Shown here: positions 38,001 through 48,169 of the stretch, piece by piece
Numbering within the stretch: the first letter of the stretch is position 1
Layout of the letters: each line of letters starts with the position of its first letter
NCBI RefSeq assembly: GCF_021130785.1
Contig: NC_060213.1
Span: 67,394,501-67,458,500 of the forward strand
DNA from: Homalodisca vitripennis
Lineage: Eukaryota > Arthropoda > Insecta > Hemiptera > Cicadellidae
Length of the DNA: 64,000 bases
Direction of reading: 5' to 3'
The notes under the pieces: generated by a model
The model's database searches: none
What the model saw: only the letters and a program-made list of their open reading frames with translations
What the model was told of the DNA's origin: nothing
Program-made: the position numbers and the translations under genes

Positions 38001-41000
38001 TTCCCTCATTGTTTGACAAACTCCTAACTTTTGCCAACGGCAGTGTTAATTCTTGTTTGACTTTTTGACCCCAGACGTACTTTATTTTTTCCATTACCTT
38101 TAAAATTATAAATTATGAAAACAAATGTGAATGGGATTTTGAAAATGTTACTGATACTCAGGTTTATACAATTTTACATATTGTTGTTTTATATATAATA
38201 TATTTTATATATATATATATATATATACATAAATAAGTTATTATTTAAAATAATAGTATTTTTGGTTATTATTTATAATACAACTTGTGTTGTAAAATTA
38301 TATAATAGTGTAAAAGTTTCTATATAACTGTAGTAGTTTATAAGTGTGCTAGTTGTTTTTCACTAGAAGCAAGAAGATGTTGTTTGATCTGAGTCCTAAA
38401 AGAACCTTTGCACAATGTACAACTATCAGAGTGTGGGAAATTTTATGCCGCCATCTTATTTTACCCCCACCATTAGAAATAACTGGAAAAATCTAAATTA
38501 TGTCATTTATAAGAAGGGGATGCTCTCTTCCAGCTTCTTGTGGTGGAAACGGACAGGGGAGACGATTCTTCTTTAAGCTCAAGCCTGCAAACACCTTAAA
38601 CACCCTTTCTTGGAAGCCCTACCCACCCCAGTCATCCTTCATATTAAACCAAAACTATTTTTATTTCTTCTTACACCTAATATTAAAACATATAATAGTT
38701 GCAGAAAAAATTATTTGATAATGCAGAAATTGAATTTGGTAAGCTAAGTTTTTTTCTTAAACACTGAATGATGGAGTGGGTGGGCTACTTTCATGTTACA
38801 TGCTTTGTTGTACAACGACAAGGATGGAGGACACGTTGAAGTCTAAAACACTGTCACCGAATCTGTGATTATGCTCTTGTTTAGTAAACTCAACAATGCC
38901 CATCGTGTACATTAAGATATTCTTGTGGTCAATAGGTCCAGAGCCGCTACGCAAACTGCCCCTGGATGACCCCTCACCCCTACGACTGGATCTACCAGGC
39001 CCCTGTGGCTGCCGTACTTGCCATTAACCTGCTCTTCCTCTGCATGATTATGTGGGTAAGCTGATCATATTTTTCACGATTTAATAGTAACTTTTATTAA
39101 AAACTGCTTAAATATGCGTACAATTCACGAGGTATTTGTTGGTTTGAAACGTGTGAACCCACTCTTTGAATTGTATAAAACCTGTTTTTTGGAGGTTGTT
39201 GAATGGAAATTTAATACAACCATTACAGTATTTTTCGTAACTACTGAAGAAATGCTATAGAATTCATAATTTCCCAATTTACTTTCCGTTTTTCCTTATT
39301 CTAATTTTTTTAAGAACCTGCGGTGCCTTCAATGTTGTGGGAATGTGATATATACTAATTTAAATAACTAGACTTATTCTAATCTGATTTTTATACACCG
39401 AAAGGAAAGTTTTTAACCATTACATAACTATGGAATTGTTATACGTCAACTTTGCGAGAGTAGAAAGTACCACTATTTCGTTAGAAACATTTCTGAATGT
39501 ATTAATGGAGAAAAATTCATATTAGATATTTTAGTAAAACCAAATAACGTATATACATCTATGGAATTGTTGACTATTATATTTAAATTGCTGTATGATT
39601 TATTAAATAATATAAGTTAATATTAATAAAAACTGCTGGATATAAATGTGTTATGTTATAAAAAACGAGGGATGACATTCACTGATTTTTGAAGTTAGTT
39701 TAAAATTAGCCAAATACAGAGGTCATTACACTACCTAATATTTTAATTTGTTATTTTGAGTATATTAACTGATACAATTCACCCATTCCTCTAAATGTAA
39801 AGCGCTGGTTATAGTATTCATCGTTAAAGTAGCAAGAGATAATCTAAGAGGAGTGAGTCGCTGCCTTCAATAATTCAGTTATAAGCCGCGCCGCAACCCA
39901 CACCGTGCCCTCTCGTGTCAGTGTAAACAAACAGAGGTGACGTCACTACATAGGGTTTCGAAATGTTAACATAATGGTATTTACTGAAACAGTAATGTTA
40001 TCACTGTGCTGCTTTTTCTATATTATGTCTAATTACTGTAAATTATGCTTAATTCTACGTGACCTTGAGTACAATTGTAAAAAAAATAGTTTTAATAAAA
40101 AGGGAGGCGCAATATAACTGTACTCATATCGGTACAATATTATTTTAATAATTGTGCTTGAAAAAAAAAAAATAAAAATAACAAATTTAATTGATACACA
40201 TAATACCACTTTAATTATATTATGTCTGTTCTATTTCCTAAAATTAAAAAAAAAATATAGAATTATTTAAATTTTTTCCAAATAAATTCAATTATAGCTA
40301 TTGATATTTAGTTGCAAAAGAACGTGTAAAATACTGTAGTTATTTTAAACTAATGTGGGTTTTCCAAAATATTTTAAACGGTCCATTACGTTTTATTTAT
40401 TGCAACTATAATTTTTATGTATTAAGATTAAAATAAAATTGTACACCTTAGTGTTTACTATAATTGCATATAACTATCTATACGGCTAGAGTTACTACTC
40501 CCCAAGCCCCACAGGTAGTGGCGGTGACTCGAGAAAGTAATTAAGTTAGAGTTAACCATTGATGGGGAATTATCGGCTGCTGTTCTTAACACTGTTATAG
40601 GGTGAACTCTTACATTTGGAAAACGGATTTATCCACATAAAATTCCCATTTTTCTATCTATATTAGTTTTAAAACTAATCTATATTGTAACCATGCTGAT
40701 AATGCAGCCTTTGAGTGTAAAATAAAACATAAATATAGTAAAATTTATGTTTATCACTGTGCATTAAAACTGTAATACGAGTATAAGTAAAAATGCACAG
40801 CAAAAACTATTCTTTTAATGCTTACAATAATTCATCTTACACGTATATAATATGCAAAATTTCACGTTTGACCTAAGGACTATAATCAACATAATTAAAG
40901 TCACATTAACCAATATCTTAAAACTTTAACTCTTTATATGTTTTTCCTTATACTTTTATTGAATTGTCTCACAAAGATGTAGTTGTTATCAAAAAGCCTC

Positions 41001-44000
41001 TACTGATATACTACCGATTACCAGTGGTTAAAATTGAACATATATAAAGTTGTGTTATTAGTTTACACAAACATACCGTAGTCATAAATGAACAGAATGT
41101 TGGTTACTTACACATTTTTCATGTTAGTAAAACACAACCCATTAGTAGGGTACCAACAACGCAGTGTAGTTGACAGTTATCCCATGACAACCTAATCATA
41201 CAACATCGAACGTGGCTGCTGCTTTAATGGGTGACCACTGAGTAATCCTGCCCTTGCAAGGAGCTCGCTGGGTCGGTCATTGTTGATGGCTGTGAAGTTT
41301 CCTAGATGGATTCTTAGTCCTAATTTGCCTGGTGAAATAAGACCTTTTTAATTCTTTGTTTCAAGTTTGTTTTTGAGGATGGAAGGATTGTGAAGAAAAC
41401 AGGATTTTTTTGGCATTTGGCATCGTTCAGTGATAAAAAAAGTTCGAAGTTGGTAGGTCTGCGAATGCAGACCTATCGTGACCTGTTCTCTGTAGTTCAA
41501 TTTTAATAATTAGTGCTGTGTTTTGTTTCTTATTATTTGAATGTTTTAGATTAAGTGACGTTGATGCATGAGATTACAACGCTCTGGTATGATTTGTTTA
41601 TTTTAACCCGTTTGTAATTATGTGTTAACTATTTACCTGAAGAAGAAGTCGGATTGCAGATTTCGAAACGGAGTTATTTATATCACTAGACGATGGCAAA
41701 TTTCAAGAAATATCTTGTTTCCTTTACATTTTACCTTCTTTTTAAAACTGATAATAAAATAAATTAGTACACATTTTGAGTGTAATATATAATTTTTTAA
41801 AGTATAATTCTCTCAATTAGAACTTATTATGAATTGCAGATCGGTGTGACTGCTAAATCATCTCCACGATAACAGTCCGACTGTCATAAGGTCAACACCG
41901 TGCGCCTGAAACCTTTGCCAGTTTACGTGAATGGAAAATTACTCATTCGTCTCAAAATATGTTTTAACCTACCAACATAAATTTTCATGGTTATAAATAA
42001 GTCCACTTGCTTACATTTCCTGTTTCATAGTTTATTTTTGTTGAGTTAATTTGTTATATATTTAAATCAAGCAGATATTATTCAATCATTTCCTTTTCAT
42101 AGCGGAAACAGCTGGTATTCGATTATGATATATCGATACTCTCTCACTGTCTCGGATTATTTTGGCAACGCTTGTTCTAATATGATTTTATTTACCACAA
42201 TTAAAGTTGTCGTTAAGCTTTATATAGAATTGACATAATATTAGAAAACTCTTTTTCTAATACTTCGCGGGTTATATGAATCTTCAAATGAAATAGACTT
42301 AAATTTAGAAACCTATAAAATAAATAACATTATAAATAACATTAAACATTTACTGTAAACTATCACATTTATATTCTTTTCTACCCAATTCCATTTGGAT
42401 AAGATTTGTAATGGTTTTATTGCAGATTGAAAAAAAAACACGTCACTTTTGATTAAGGTATTAGAAATTTTGTTAAGAATGATGTGCTCATTGCTAGTTT
42501 ATTGCGTAGAATTCAAAGCCATATATGAATTATATATGGAAAATATTTACATTAAATTACAAAGGCTGGTTATGAAGGTGCTGATCACGAAGCTGCGCTC
42601 AGCAAACACACTAGAGACTCAGCAGTACCGAAAGGCTACCAAAGCTTTACTGGTGCTGATTCCACTGCTGGGTATCACTTATATCCTCGTCATCGCAGGA
42701 CCTTCCACAGGACTGTCTGCGAACATCCACGCCTACGTTCGAGCTGTTCTTATATCTACCCAGGTTTGAATACGTCTTTTATAGGGTTTCCTTTCCGGAA
42801 AATTGTAATGACTGAATAAGTAGGAAAGCTAAGGAACTAGCGATAGAGGGAGAGCATTTTCTTGGAGCATGTGTAACAAAGTTGTATTATGTTAGAGTAA
42901 CATACGGTTTTTACTGTAGAAAGGATGCTTTAATCATAATTATAATTACTTATTATTATTGTTAATATTACATAACCAATAAATCATATTAATTGTCATC
43001 ATTCTTTTTCATACAATCGTACATTAGCGTATAGCTGTTGGTTAACAGAAATGAGCTTTTCTTTCTTCCTTTAGGCATATCTCAAATTATAATAGAGAAA
43101 TTCCATTTCAACATATATTATTAGGGTAAACAAATATGATTAAAAACTATGGTTATCACCTTATGAATACAGTATTCGTCAACACGTATAGAAGTAATAA
43201 TGTAAATAGTTTCTGAGAGTCGTCTCTTTGAAACAAAGATTTATTTGATATCTGAGTCCTATGTCATGTTACTTATGACTTGAATTCGATTTCCACCCTC
43301 TTCCTTTGTTAAGTTAATACTATTGAATTAAATATATGTTTAGCATAATAAGATACTCCAAAAAATATAAATTCTATCTATACATTTACAATATGTATAT
43401 GTTAATTTTATTAAAACGGAAAAATCATTAAATTATCACTTTTGTAATTATAAATTACTTGTAAAAATATTAACACTATAACTTATTTATATTTATTTAT
43501 ATATTTCTTTGCCATACAGGGTTTCACTGTCGCCCTATTCTATTGCTTCCTCAATTCTGAAGTACAGAACACCGTAAGACACCATATAGACACGTGGAGG
43601 GAGGCCAGGGACTTGGGGATGGGCAGGAGGTTCACCTATACCAAGGACTGGTCACCTAACACTAGGACCGAGAGTATCAGGTAGGTTCACTGTCCCCCTT
43701 TTCTATTGCTTCCTCAATTCTGAAGTACAGAACACCGTAAGACACCATATAGACACGTGGAGGGAGGCCAGGGATTTGGGGATGGGCAGGAGGTTCACCT
43801 ATACCAAGGACTGGTCATCCAACACTAGGACTGAGAGCATCAGGTAGGTTCTCTGTAGCTCTGCTCTACTTATTCTTTAATTAAGATGTGCAGTATTCGG
43901 TAATATACCATGTACAGGGAGGCCTAATAAGATGGACAGGAGTTACATCTCTACAAAAGACTGGTAGCTCAACACCTGCTCTGAAATTACCATTTATGTT

Positions 44001-45859
44001 CCCACATTATTGTTTTCATTTAAAGACAATCTATGCTCTAAGAATAACAGTATAACTGAAAAAACAGGTAACCAATTTAAAAAAAAAAACATTCAGATTG
44101 TCAAATCTTCACAGATTATTTTAATCGGATGTATTGGTAAAGTTAATTAGTTCATTTCATTCAGATACATTCATAGTAGTATGTAATGTTTTCGTATGTA
44201 ATTCAATTTAGCCCGCCAGGAAAATAAACCGATTTGTCTGGAATTTACATAGTCTCTATGTCTGTCTGAAGTATAATTCGATAACGGGTTAAGCTACGGA
44301 CTTGAAACTTAGCACTTAATTAAATTTAATACAGGCAATATCAAGTTTCACGATGAAGGGTAGCGCTGTATGAGATTAGGTGTTAGCAAAGTTTAAAACT
44401 ATTCACTGTGTGTGTCGGGAAGTAATTGTGCCATATAAATTAAATATCGCATTCATCGTAAATTTTACATAAGAAAAATTAACTTTGTATATGATGCATT
44501 AAGGGACTTCGAAAACATATTATTTTGCAAAATTATCTAACTGTCTATCAGTTTGTACGTCTGTTTTCTATAGGATATATCTTAACATGTGCAACACGGA
44601 ATTCAATTATGAGCCTCATTTTTCCAGGAGGTGTCGCTATTTTTATCCTCATCGTCTGTTATTACGAGATACTAGGTCTGTCATGCAATACCTTGTATTT
44701 TAGCAATTTATACTGTACTAAAAATTCATAACCGTCAAGAAAACCTTATAATTACTGTTACAATAAGAAAGTGTTTCCTACAAAGTTTTTTAAAACTTTT
44801 TTAAACTGTAAAACATTAGTCTGATATGTCTTACGTTATAATTATTTCATATGTTGCAAAACTGAATTGCAAGTTATAATGAGATAGAAGTTACTATAGT
44901 ACGGGACAAACAATAGCAAGCCTGGCCGTTTGGGTAATTATCACTCCCCACTACGAGCTTGAGGCGTTGTTCTAATGTTATATCTGTTGATCTAAATATG
45001 AAGTGAAGCGACGAATTCCCACTTCGTTACGGTTGGTTACATCCGATATGTACATGACGTTCAATTATACTGTTTATTTTTATTTTCTTAATAATTTTTG
45101 TTCGCGATTTGTGTCATTGTGTAAATTCTTGTATGCAATAAGTAATTTAAAACGTGAAGGTAAAATCTTAGGAAGATAGATGAGAAGTAAAGATAAGCAG
45201 TAAAGATTGCTTGGTTGTTGAATTAAATCGATTATCTCATCAAGATTTATTCTTTAGTTACAGCTGAAAAAACCGCGCAACAACGCGATTAGTGATTTAG
45301 GGATGGTTGTAGTGATGTAGTGATTTTTCCACTACAACGCACCATCGCATTTTGAGTTGAAACTAATTATTTAAGCATTTAATTCCTTGTAAAATAAATG
45401 CACATCTTATATTTCCATAAAACAAAGAAAGAAGGCTATCTAAATTTAAGAACGAAAACATTCAATATTGGGTTGAATGTTTATAGTATGATTAAAATAG
45501 TATAACTTATGGGTAAAATGCGCTTATGAATGTTGTATTTTACTGTAATTTTATTATAGTTTCATAAAAATGATGCAAACTATAAAGTAAAGTATGCTAA
45601 TACAATGGTGATACTTTAACACATAGATGCTAACAAAAAGAAAACTGTCATGTTTCTTAGACTTTGCAACACCAAGGGCACCAGCAAGAAGAAGTTTCGC
45701 AAGCGTCAGATGTCTGTGAGCGAGGCGACCACGATGACCGTAGTGGGTGGAGTGCTCAACAAGGACGCTATTTCCAGAACCAATAATGGGTCTACGGGTC
45801 ATGGTGTGCACACCACTGTCATTGCCAACTATGAAAGTATGGAAGAACACGCGGTCTAG
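31954..45859 (+). CDS. DH44R: CRF-like diuretic hormone (DH44) receptor, class B GPCR; 11-exon model
   Basis: Coding exons 31954-32027, 33253-33379, 34463-34661, 36102-36195, 36296-36389, 36781-36861, 37890-37960, 38936-39055, 42578-42763, 43520-43680 and 45661-45859 join in phase throughout, giving about 465 residues from ATG 31962. All introns are GT-AG. The product has a cysteine-rich hormone-binding domain (Cys29, 38, 52, 71, 86; CWPP and LPCF motifs), seven hydrophobic segments, and family signatures [15 protein letters not shown] (first intracellular loop/TM2), [15 protein letters not shown] (TM3), IGWGIP (TM4), [17 protein letters not shown] (third loop) and [10 protein letters not shown] (TM7). 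These are the hallmarks of insect CRF-like diuretic hormone receptors, which are known to couple through Gs to cAMP in Malpighian tubules and neurons. No signal peptide and no first ectodomain cysteine are visible, so one or more 5' exons may be missing; exon 1 opens with two bases of a split codon. Exons 2 and 10 have decayed tandem copies beside them. Receptor type is strong; DH44 subtype is inferred from remembered family motifs. Confidence 0.9.
32130..32250 (+). mobile_element. Fragment of the 62.8-kb foldback element in receptor intron 1
   Basis: AGAGTATTTAATAAGTATGG, GTTGTACATAGATATCTCAA and TCCTTTTGGAACATAT match the right end of the element at 62780-63766 (GGAGTATTTTAATAAGTATG, GTTGTACATCGATATCTCAA). 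It begins about 100 bp after exon 1 and reaches only the terminal ~120 bp of the family. Confidence 0.75.
32799..33140 (+). pseudogene. Decayed tandem copies of receptor exon 2 and its 5' intron flank
   Basis: At least two, probably three, broken copies precede functional exon 2. The clearest spans about 32980-33140. TGTACAGTCTTATGATCTGA, CTTTAAGCCTAGGATTTTGA and GGGGGCTTGAGGAAGAACTA track the 33151-33300 unit at a spacing of about 170 bp, up to TTTTGTCACAGTCTCGGG, which stands for the exon's CTGTGTCACCGTACATGG. Another, at 32799-32885, contains CCATCCTCCGCTACTGTGTC and CCTGCTGTGTTAG. A fragment lies near 32908-32940 (CGACCACCGCTACTGTATC). None keeps the CWPP reading frame. Confidence 0.7.
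33253..33379 (+). CDS. DH44R: Receptor exon 2: hormone-binding domain core
   Basis: The frame reads [14 protein letters not shown], then PGT, LPCF, ELNG and YDTT, the core of the class B hormone-receptor domain (residues 23-65). Cys29, Cys38 and Cys52 correspond to cysteines 2, 3 and 4 of the six-cysteine fold; Asp34 and Trp39 are the usual fold residues. The acceptor is CACCCAACAG ending at 33252, with a poor pyrimidine tract; the donor is ACCA|GTGAGT at 33380, leaving phase 1, which fits exon 3 exactly. The upstream part belongs to a roughly 170-bp unit with decayed copies further upstream. Confidence 0.9.
34463..34661 (+). CDS. DH44R: Receptor exon 3: end of hormone-binding domain and TM1
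   Basis: The acceptor TTTTCTCAG ends at 34462; the donor CAA|GTGAGG begins at 34662 (phase 2). The exon carries [18 protein letters not shown] and then TAC, giving ectodomain cysteines 5 and 6 (Cys71, Cys86) and two N-glycosylation sites (Asn66, Asn79). A linker leads to TM1, about residues 105-130, ending in FVYFK. Two AG dinucleotides lie close together at the acceptor; only the one ending at 34462 keeps the frame from exon 2. Confidence 0.95.
35047..35198. mobile_element. Small Tc1-like MITE in receptor intron 3
   Basis: Perfect 17-bp inverted repeats ATGCAAAAGTATGTAAA (35047-35063) and TTTACATACTTTTGCAT (35182-35198) bracket about 118 bp with a short TA tract. The ends resemble the TGCAAAAGTAT... 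termini of Tc1-type transposons. It has no coding content. Confidence 0.6.
36102..36195 (+). CDS. DH44R: Receptor exon 4: intracellular loop 1 and TM2
   Basis: The acceptor GGTTGCAG ends at 36101; the donor CAG|GTAAGC follows 36195. It encodes [15 protein letters not shown] and then TYILADFMW, residues 131-162, among the best conserved stretches of insect CRF-like diuretic hormone receptors. The next intron is only 100 bp. Confidence 0.97.
36296..36389 (+). CDS. DH44R: Receptor exon 5: extracellular loop 1 and TM3
   Basis: The acceptor GTTTTAG ends at 36295; the donor GAAG|GTGAGT begins at 36390 (phase 1). Residues 163-194 run [20 protein letters not shown] then [12 protein letters not shown]. 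The Cys of TAC is the usual TM3-end cysteine that pairs with extracellular loop 2, and EG before the next exon's LYL is the class B TM3 signature. Confidence 0.97.
36781..36861 (+). CDS. DH44R: Receptor exon 6: TM3 end, intracellular loop 2, start of TM4
   Basis: The acceptor ATATTGCAG ends at 36780; the donor TGGG|GTTAGT begins at 36862. It encodes [19 protein letters not shown] followed by AYVIIGWG, residues 194-221. TRDNIKLR in the second intracellular loop is typical of insect DH44 receptors and GWG is the class B TM4 motif. Confidence 0.97.
37890..37960 (+). CDS. DH44R: Receptor exon 7: TM4
   Basis: The acceptor TTACCCTTAG ends at 37889; the donor CAG|GTGAGT follows 37960. It completes GWG with [15 protein letters not shown] and enters extracellular loop 2 (residues 221-244). 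In at phase 1, out at phase 0. Confidence 0.95.
38936..39055 (+). CDS. DH44R: Receptor exon 8: extracellular loop 2 and TM5
   Basis: The acceptor GTCAATAG ends at 38935; the donor TGG|GTAAGC begins at 39056. It is exactly 40 codons, phase 0 to phase 0. [17 protein letters not shown] supplies the conserved loop-2 cysteine and the WIYQAP entry to TM5, followed by a hydrophobic TM5 ending IMW (residues 245-284). Confidence 0.97.
39830..39965. promoter_or_regulatory. GC-richer island with a CRE in receptor intron 8
   Basis: Within an AT-rich intron, about 130 bp is markedly GC-richer (AAGCCGCGCCGCAACCCACA and onward). It contains the palindromic cAMP response element TGACGTCA at 39938-39945. It could be an internal promoter or enhancer, or unrecognised repeat DNA. 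The function is inference only. Confidence 0.25.
41190..41700 (+). mobile_element. 5S-rRNA-like SINE with hammerhead-like 3' end, in receptor intron 8
   Basis: The head has AACATCGAACGTGGCTGCTG then TTTAATGGGTGACCACTGAG, following the internal-promoter half of 5S rRNA (AACGTCGAGCGTGGTCAGTACTTGGATGGGTGACC pattern) with substitutions. A body of about 400 bp follows, with a perfect small hairpin TAGGTCTGC-gaat-GCAGACCTA at about 41454. Near the end is CTGAAGAAGAAGTCGGATTG then CAGATTTCGAAACGG. The 5S-derived head suggests a SINE3-type element; exact ends and target duplication were not found. Confidence 0.5.
41638..41672 (+). ncRNA. Hammerhead ribozyme core motif
   Basis: CTGAAGA fits the CUGANGA box exactly. 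AAGTC and GATTT can form stem II, including one G-T pair, around a GGATTGCA loop, and CGAAAC supplies the GAAA box. A following GGAGTT could close a minimal stem III with GTT as a cleavage triplet. No clear stem I pairing was found, so activity is uncertain. Confidence 0.4.
42578..42763 (+). CDS. DH44R: Receptor exon 9: intracellular loop 3, TM6, extracellular loop 3
   Basis: Sixty-two codons begin [19 protein letters not shown], then [13 protein letters not shown] in TM6 and AGPSTG in extracellular loop 3 (residues 285-346). The donor is CAG|GTTTGA. The acceptor TTATGAAG, ending at 42577, keeps phase 0 but has almost no pyrimidine tract, so the 5' edge is the least secure boundary in the gene. 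The reading frame stays open upstream to 42449, but that stretch does not look like receptor sequence. Confidence 0.93.
43520..43680 (+). CDS. DH44R: Receptor exon 10: TM7, helix 8 and proximal tail
   Basis: The acceptor GCCATACAG ends at 43519; the donor ATCAG|GTAGGT follows 43680 (phase 2). It encodes [20 protein letters not shown] (TM7 and helix 8) and a basic tail containing RRFTYTKDW, residues 347-400. Two further copies, one nearly intact and one decayed, follow directly at 43684 and 43844. Confidence 0.96.
43684..43843 (+). pseudogene. Second tandem copy of receptor exon 10
   Basis: It starts 164 bp after exon 10 and matches it over its whole length with only a few substitutions (for example SP to SS near the TKDW motif). 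It retains the donor CAG|GTAGGT. One T is missing near the start (GGTTCACTG against GGTTTCACTG). The only AG in front is the GTAG that begins the unit. Splicing there from exon 9 gives the wrong frame, and reading through from exon 10 meets TAG at once. It therefore looks unusable, though the rest of its frame is open. An assembly artefact joining two alleles is possible. Confidence 0.85.
43844..43993 (+). pseudogene. Third, decayed copy of receptor exon 10
   Basis: Directly after the second copy's exon end, GTAGGTTCTCTGTAGCTCTG starts another unit. It follows exon 10 at low identity: CTCTACTTATTCTTTAATTA for the exon's tattgcttcctcaattctg stretch, CAGGGAGGCCTAATAAGATG for the gagggaggcc region and AAAAGACTGGTAGCTCAACA for the caaggactggtcacctaaca region. 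Indels and stops make it non-coding. Its greater divergence suggests it is the oldest copy. Confidence 0.7.
45661..45859 (+). CDS. DH44R: Receptor exon 11: cytoplasmic C-terminal tail and stop
   Basis: The acceptor GTTTCTTAG ends at 45660. The AG left by exon 10 plus the first A completes an Arg codon, then [20 protein letters not shown] runs into a Ser/Thr-rich tail ending EEHAV and a TAG stop. [10 protein letters not shown] is a typical basic, phosphorylatable receptor tail. The final residues resemble the TAV end of vertebrate CRF receptor 1, although His sits where a class I PDZ ligand would have Ser or Thr. Confidence 0.93.
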
Positions 45860-48165
45860 CAGAGGGCAGGGCCCTCTGGAAGTGTGAAGGGCTACGGGGT
45901 GGTCAAGTCCAACAGAAGATACTCCAAAAGATAAGGGAGAGAGAGTTCGCAGATGGGGCTGAGTCGCAACGAAATGTGAAGTGAGAGTTAGAACATCAGA
46001 GAATATGAACCGGTTATATTCGTTATTGTCCTATAATATGTGCGTACGTCTGTTGAAAATTATGTGACTTTTAAAATTATTGAGCGATTCTTTAACAGTA
46101 CTGTACCAATACATTTATTCTCTTAATCTATTTACTTTTTCATACGAATATAACTAATCAAGTCATGCAGTTTGATTTAAAGTACGTGTTGTGTATCGTA
46201 AAGTAAAATATAGGTCAAAAATTAAAAAACAACAATTCAGGTATATTAAACTTATAATTAAAGTTTGACAACTATTATTTAATAACAATGTTTGGTTACG
46301 AGAGTGTAAAATTAAGTGAATGTTACTTTAATCAAAAGAAATTACAATTTTAACTAAACACTATCTGTTAATTCAATATTTTTTAATACAACAAGTACAT
46401 GATTAATAGTACAGTTTCTTCTTTTGTAAAATAAAAAGAACCAAATATTCATCTAAACTAAAATATTTTTTTAGTTTTTGTATATGAACAGATTTTGTGT
46501 TTCTGGCATTAATATTATGTTAGATAAATAACCATTTTTGCATATAAATTCAAAAAGCTTCAAAAATATTCTTACACAATCTTTGCTCAGTAAAGTATCT
46601 ATCGTTTATATTAAGTGATATCTGACGGGTTATTACTTGCTTTTAACTATGATTACCTCTATAAATAAAAAAGAACACAATTTACTCAAAATCTATGTTG
46701 CAATGAATGGTCCAAAATATTATCGGCAACCTTACTTCACCGAAATTATTTATTAAACTAGAAAAGTGACTAAAATGAGTTTAAAAACGTTAAGAAACAC
46801 GTATTAGAATAGAGGTAAATGTACTATGGAGTTGGGAGAATTATAATTATTTGAAAATTATTAAAACATTTACTTTTAAGGTTATTTAGCAAATATAATT
46901 TAGAGCCTACTCATTCAGAGATCTCTGTGGGTGTTATACCATTATTAAATTTAAAAAACCTCATAAATGAAATAGTAGTTAAATGGGCTGAGATTATTAC
47001 TTCCTAAAGTAGCAGGTTCTTTGGCTCATTCGCAACCCCCTGAGTTTAACGAAAGAAAAACATTCCTCAAAATAGTATCTTCATTAAAATATTAAAATTA
47101 TAGATGATTCTGCCACAAATAGTTGAAAGAACTAAGAATATCACAGAATTAAATGTTTGGTGAAAGCAAGTCCTAACGAGATACACGGACCTATACTGAA
47201 TATCGGCTAGATTTATTTCCCCCGTACTTGATAACTATTTTGAAATGAAGGAGAAACATAGTCTACGACTTGTACAGTCAATTCGTCTAACCAAACAACT
47301 AAAGTGTGCTCTAAATGGGTGCCCTGCGTAACTCGTAAACATTACAAAATATGTTACTTAATACTTATTTATAATGACCGTGAAATAAAAATTAAAGTTG
47401 GTTATTTATTGTGAAACATGCTATCGTAAATTGCTGGAAATGATCTTCTAATCACTTTGATAAATATTAGAGTGTTTAATCTGATTGCTTGCTGTTTATA
47501 AATTCTCTAAAAGCTTTTGAAAACTAAGTCTATTTACTTTTTTTACCTACTTTGTATGAATTGAAGAATTATGTAATAAAGCCATACTTGACTGACCCCC
47601 ACTTCAGTAATGTGTATAAGAATTATAATTAAGGTTTTATAACACTCAAATATGATCAATATAAATTCAGTGTAAATATTTAAGTACTGTTTATACCACC
47701 CTTACCAATACTCATGAAAGATATGTTGTTTTGTAATAAAATGTTCTAACATATTGTTTATTTTATTTTACCATCCTTCATATGTGTACAAACATTCTAG
47801 TCTGGAGTATTTAAAGTCTTTAAAGATGTAACTTTTCCTGAGCATCATAGATCGAAGGAGAATATGGCTGAGATGTGTTTATGTTTTTATTGTTGTACTG
47901 CGGCAAGACAGCTAAGCTGACTTTAGGTTAATTATTTAATTGTAACGTTAGTCTACACTATATCAAAACTATGTTGAAGCCAATACATTTCTGAGGTTCT
48001 AATCTATACATTTCATTATAGTTTTTGTCTTTAGATGTGATAGAGGGTGGGGCAGAGGGAATTTCTTATTCAGAAATTACATTGACAAGAAAATAATAAA
48101 GACATTCATTTATTTCTTGTCATATCATAAAATAAAATATTTAAGCTTAATTTTTACGTAGTTTT
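45860..48165. other. Receptor 3'UTR (length unknown) and AT-rich flank
   Basis: The first part must include the 3'UTR. Beyond that no open frame or repeat was recognised. Confidence 0.5.
46430..46435 (+). promoter_or_regulatory. Candidate polyadenylation signal for the receptor gene
   Basis: This is the first AATAAA on the + strand after the stop codon at 45859. A second good candidate is AATAAA at about 47576, about 20 nt before a GT-containing stretch. The region is so AT-rich that chance hexamers are expected; the real 3' end cannot be decided from sequence. Confidence 0.25.
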
Positions 48166-48169
48166 AAAG

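Noticed and set aside
43684..43843. Second exon 10 copy as a working mutually exclusive exon
   Set aside because: It lacks its own intron and acceptor, and the one-base deletion shifts the frame when joined to exon 9.
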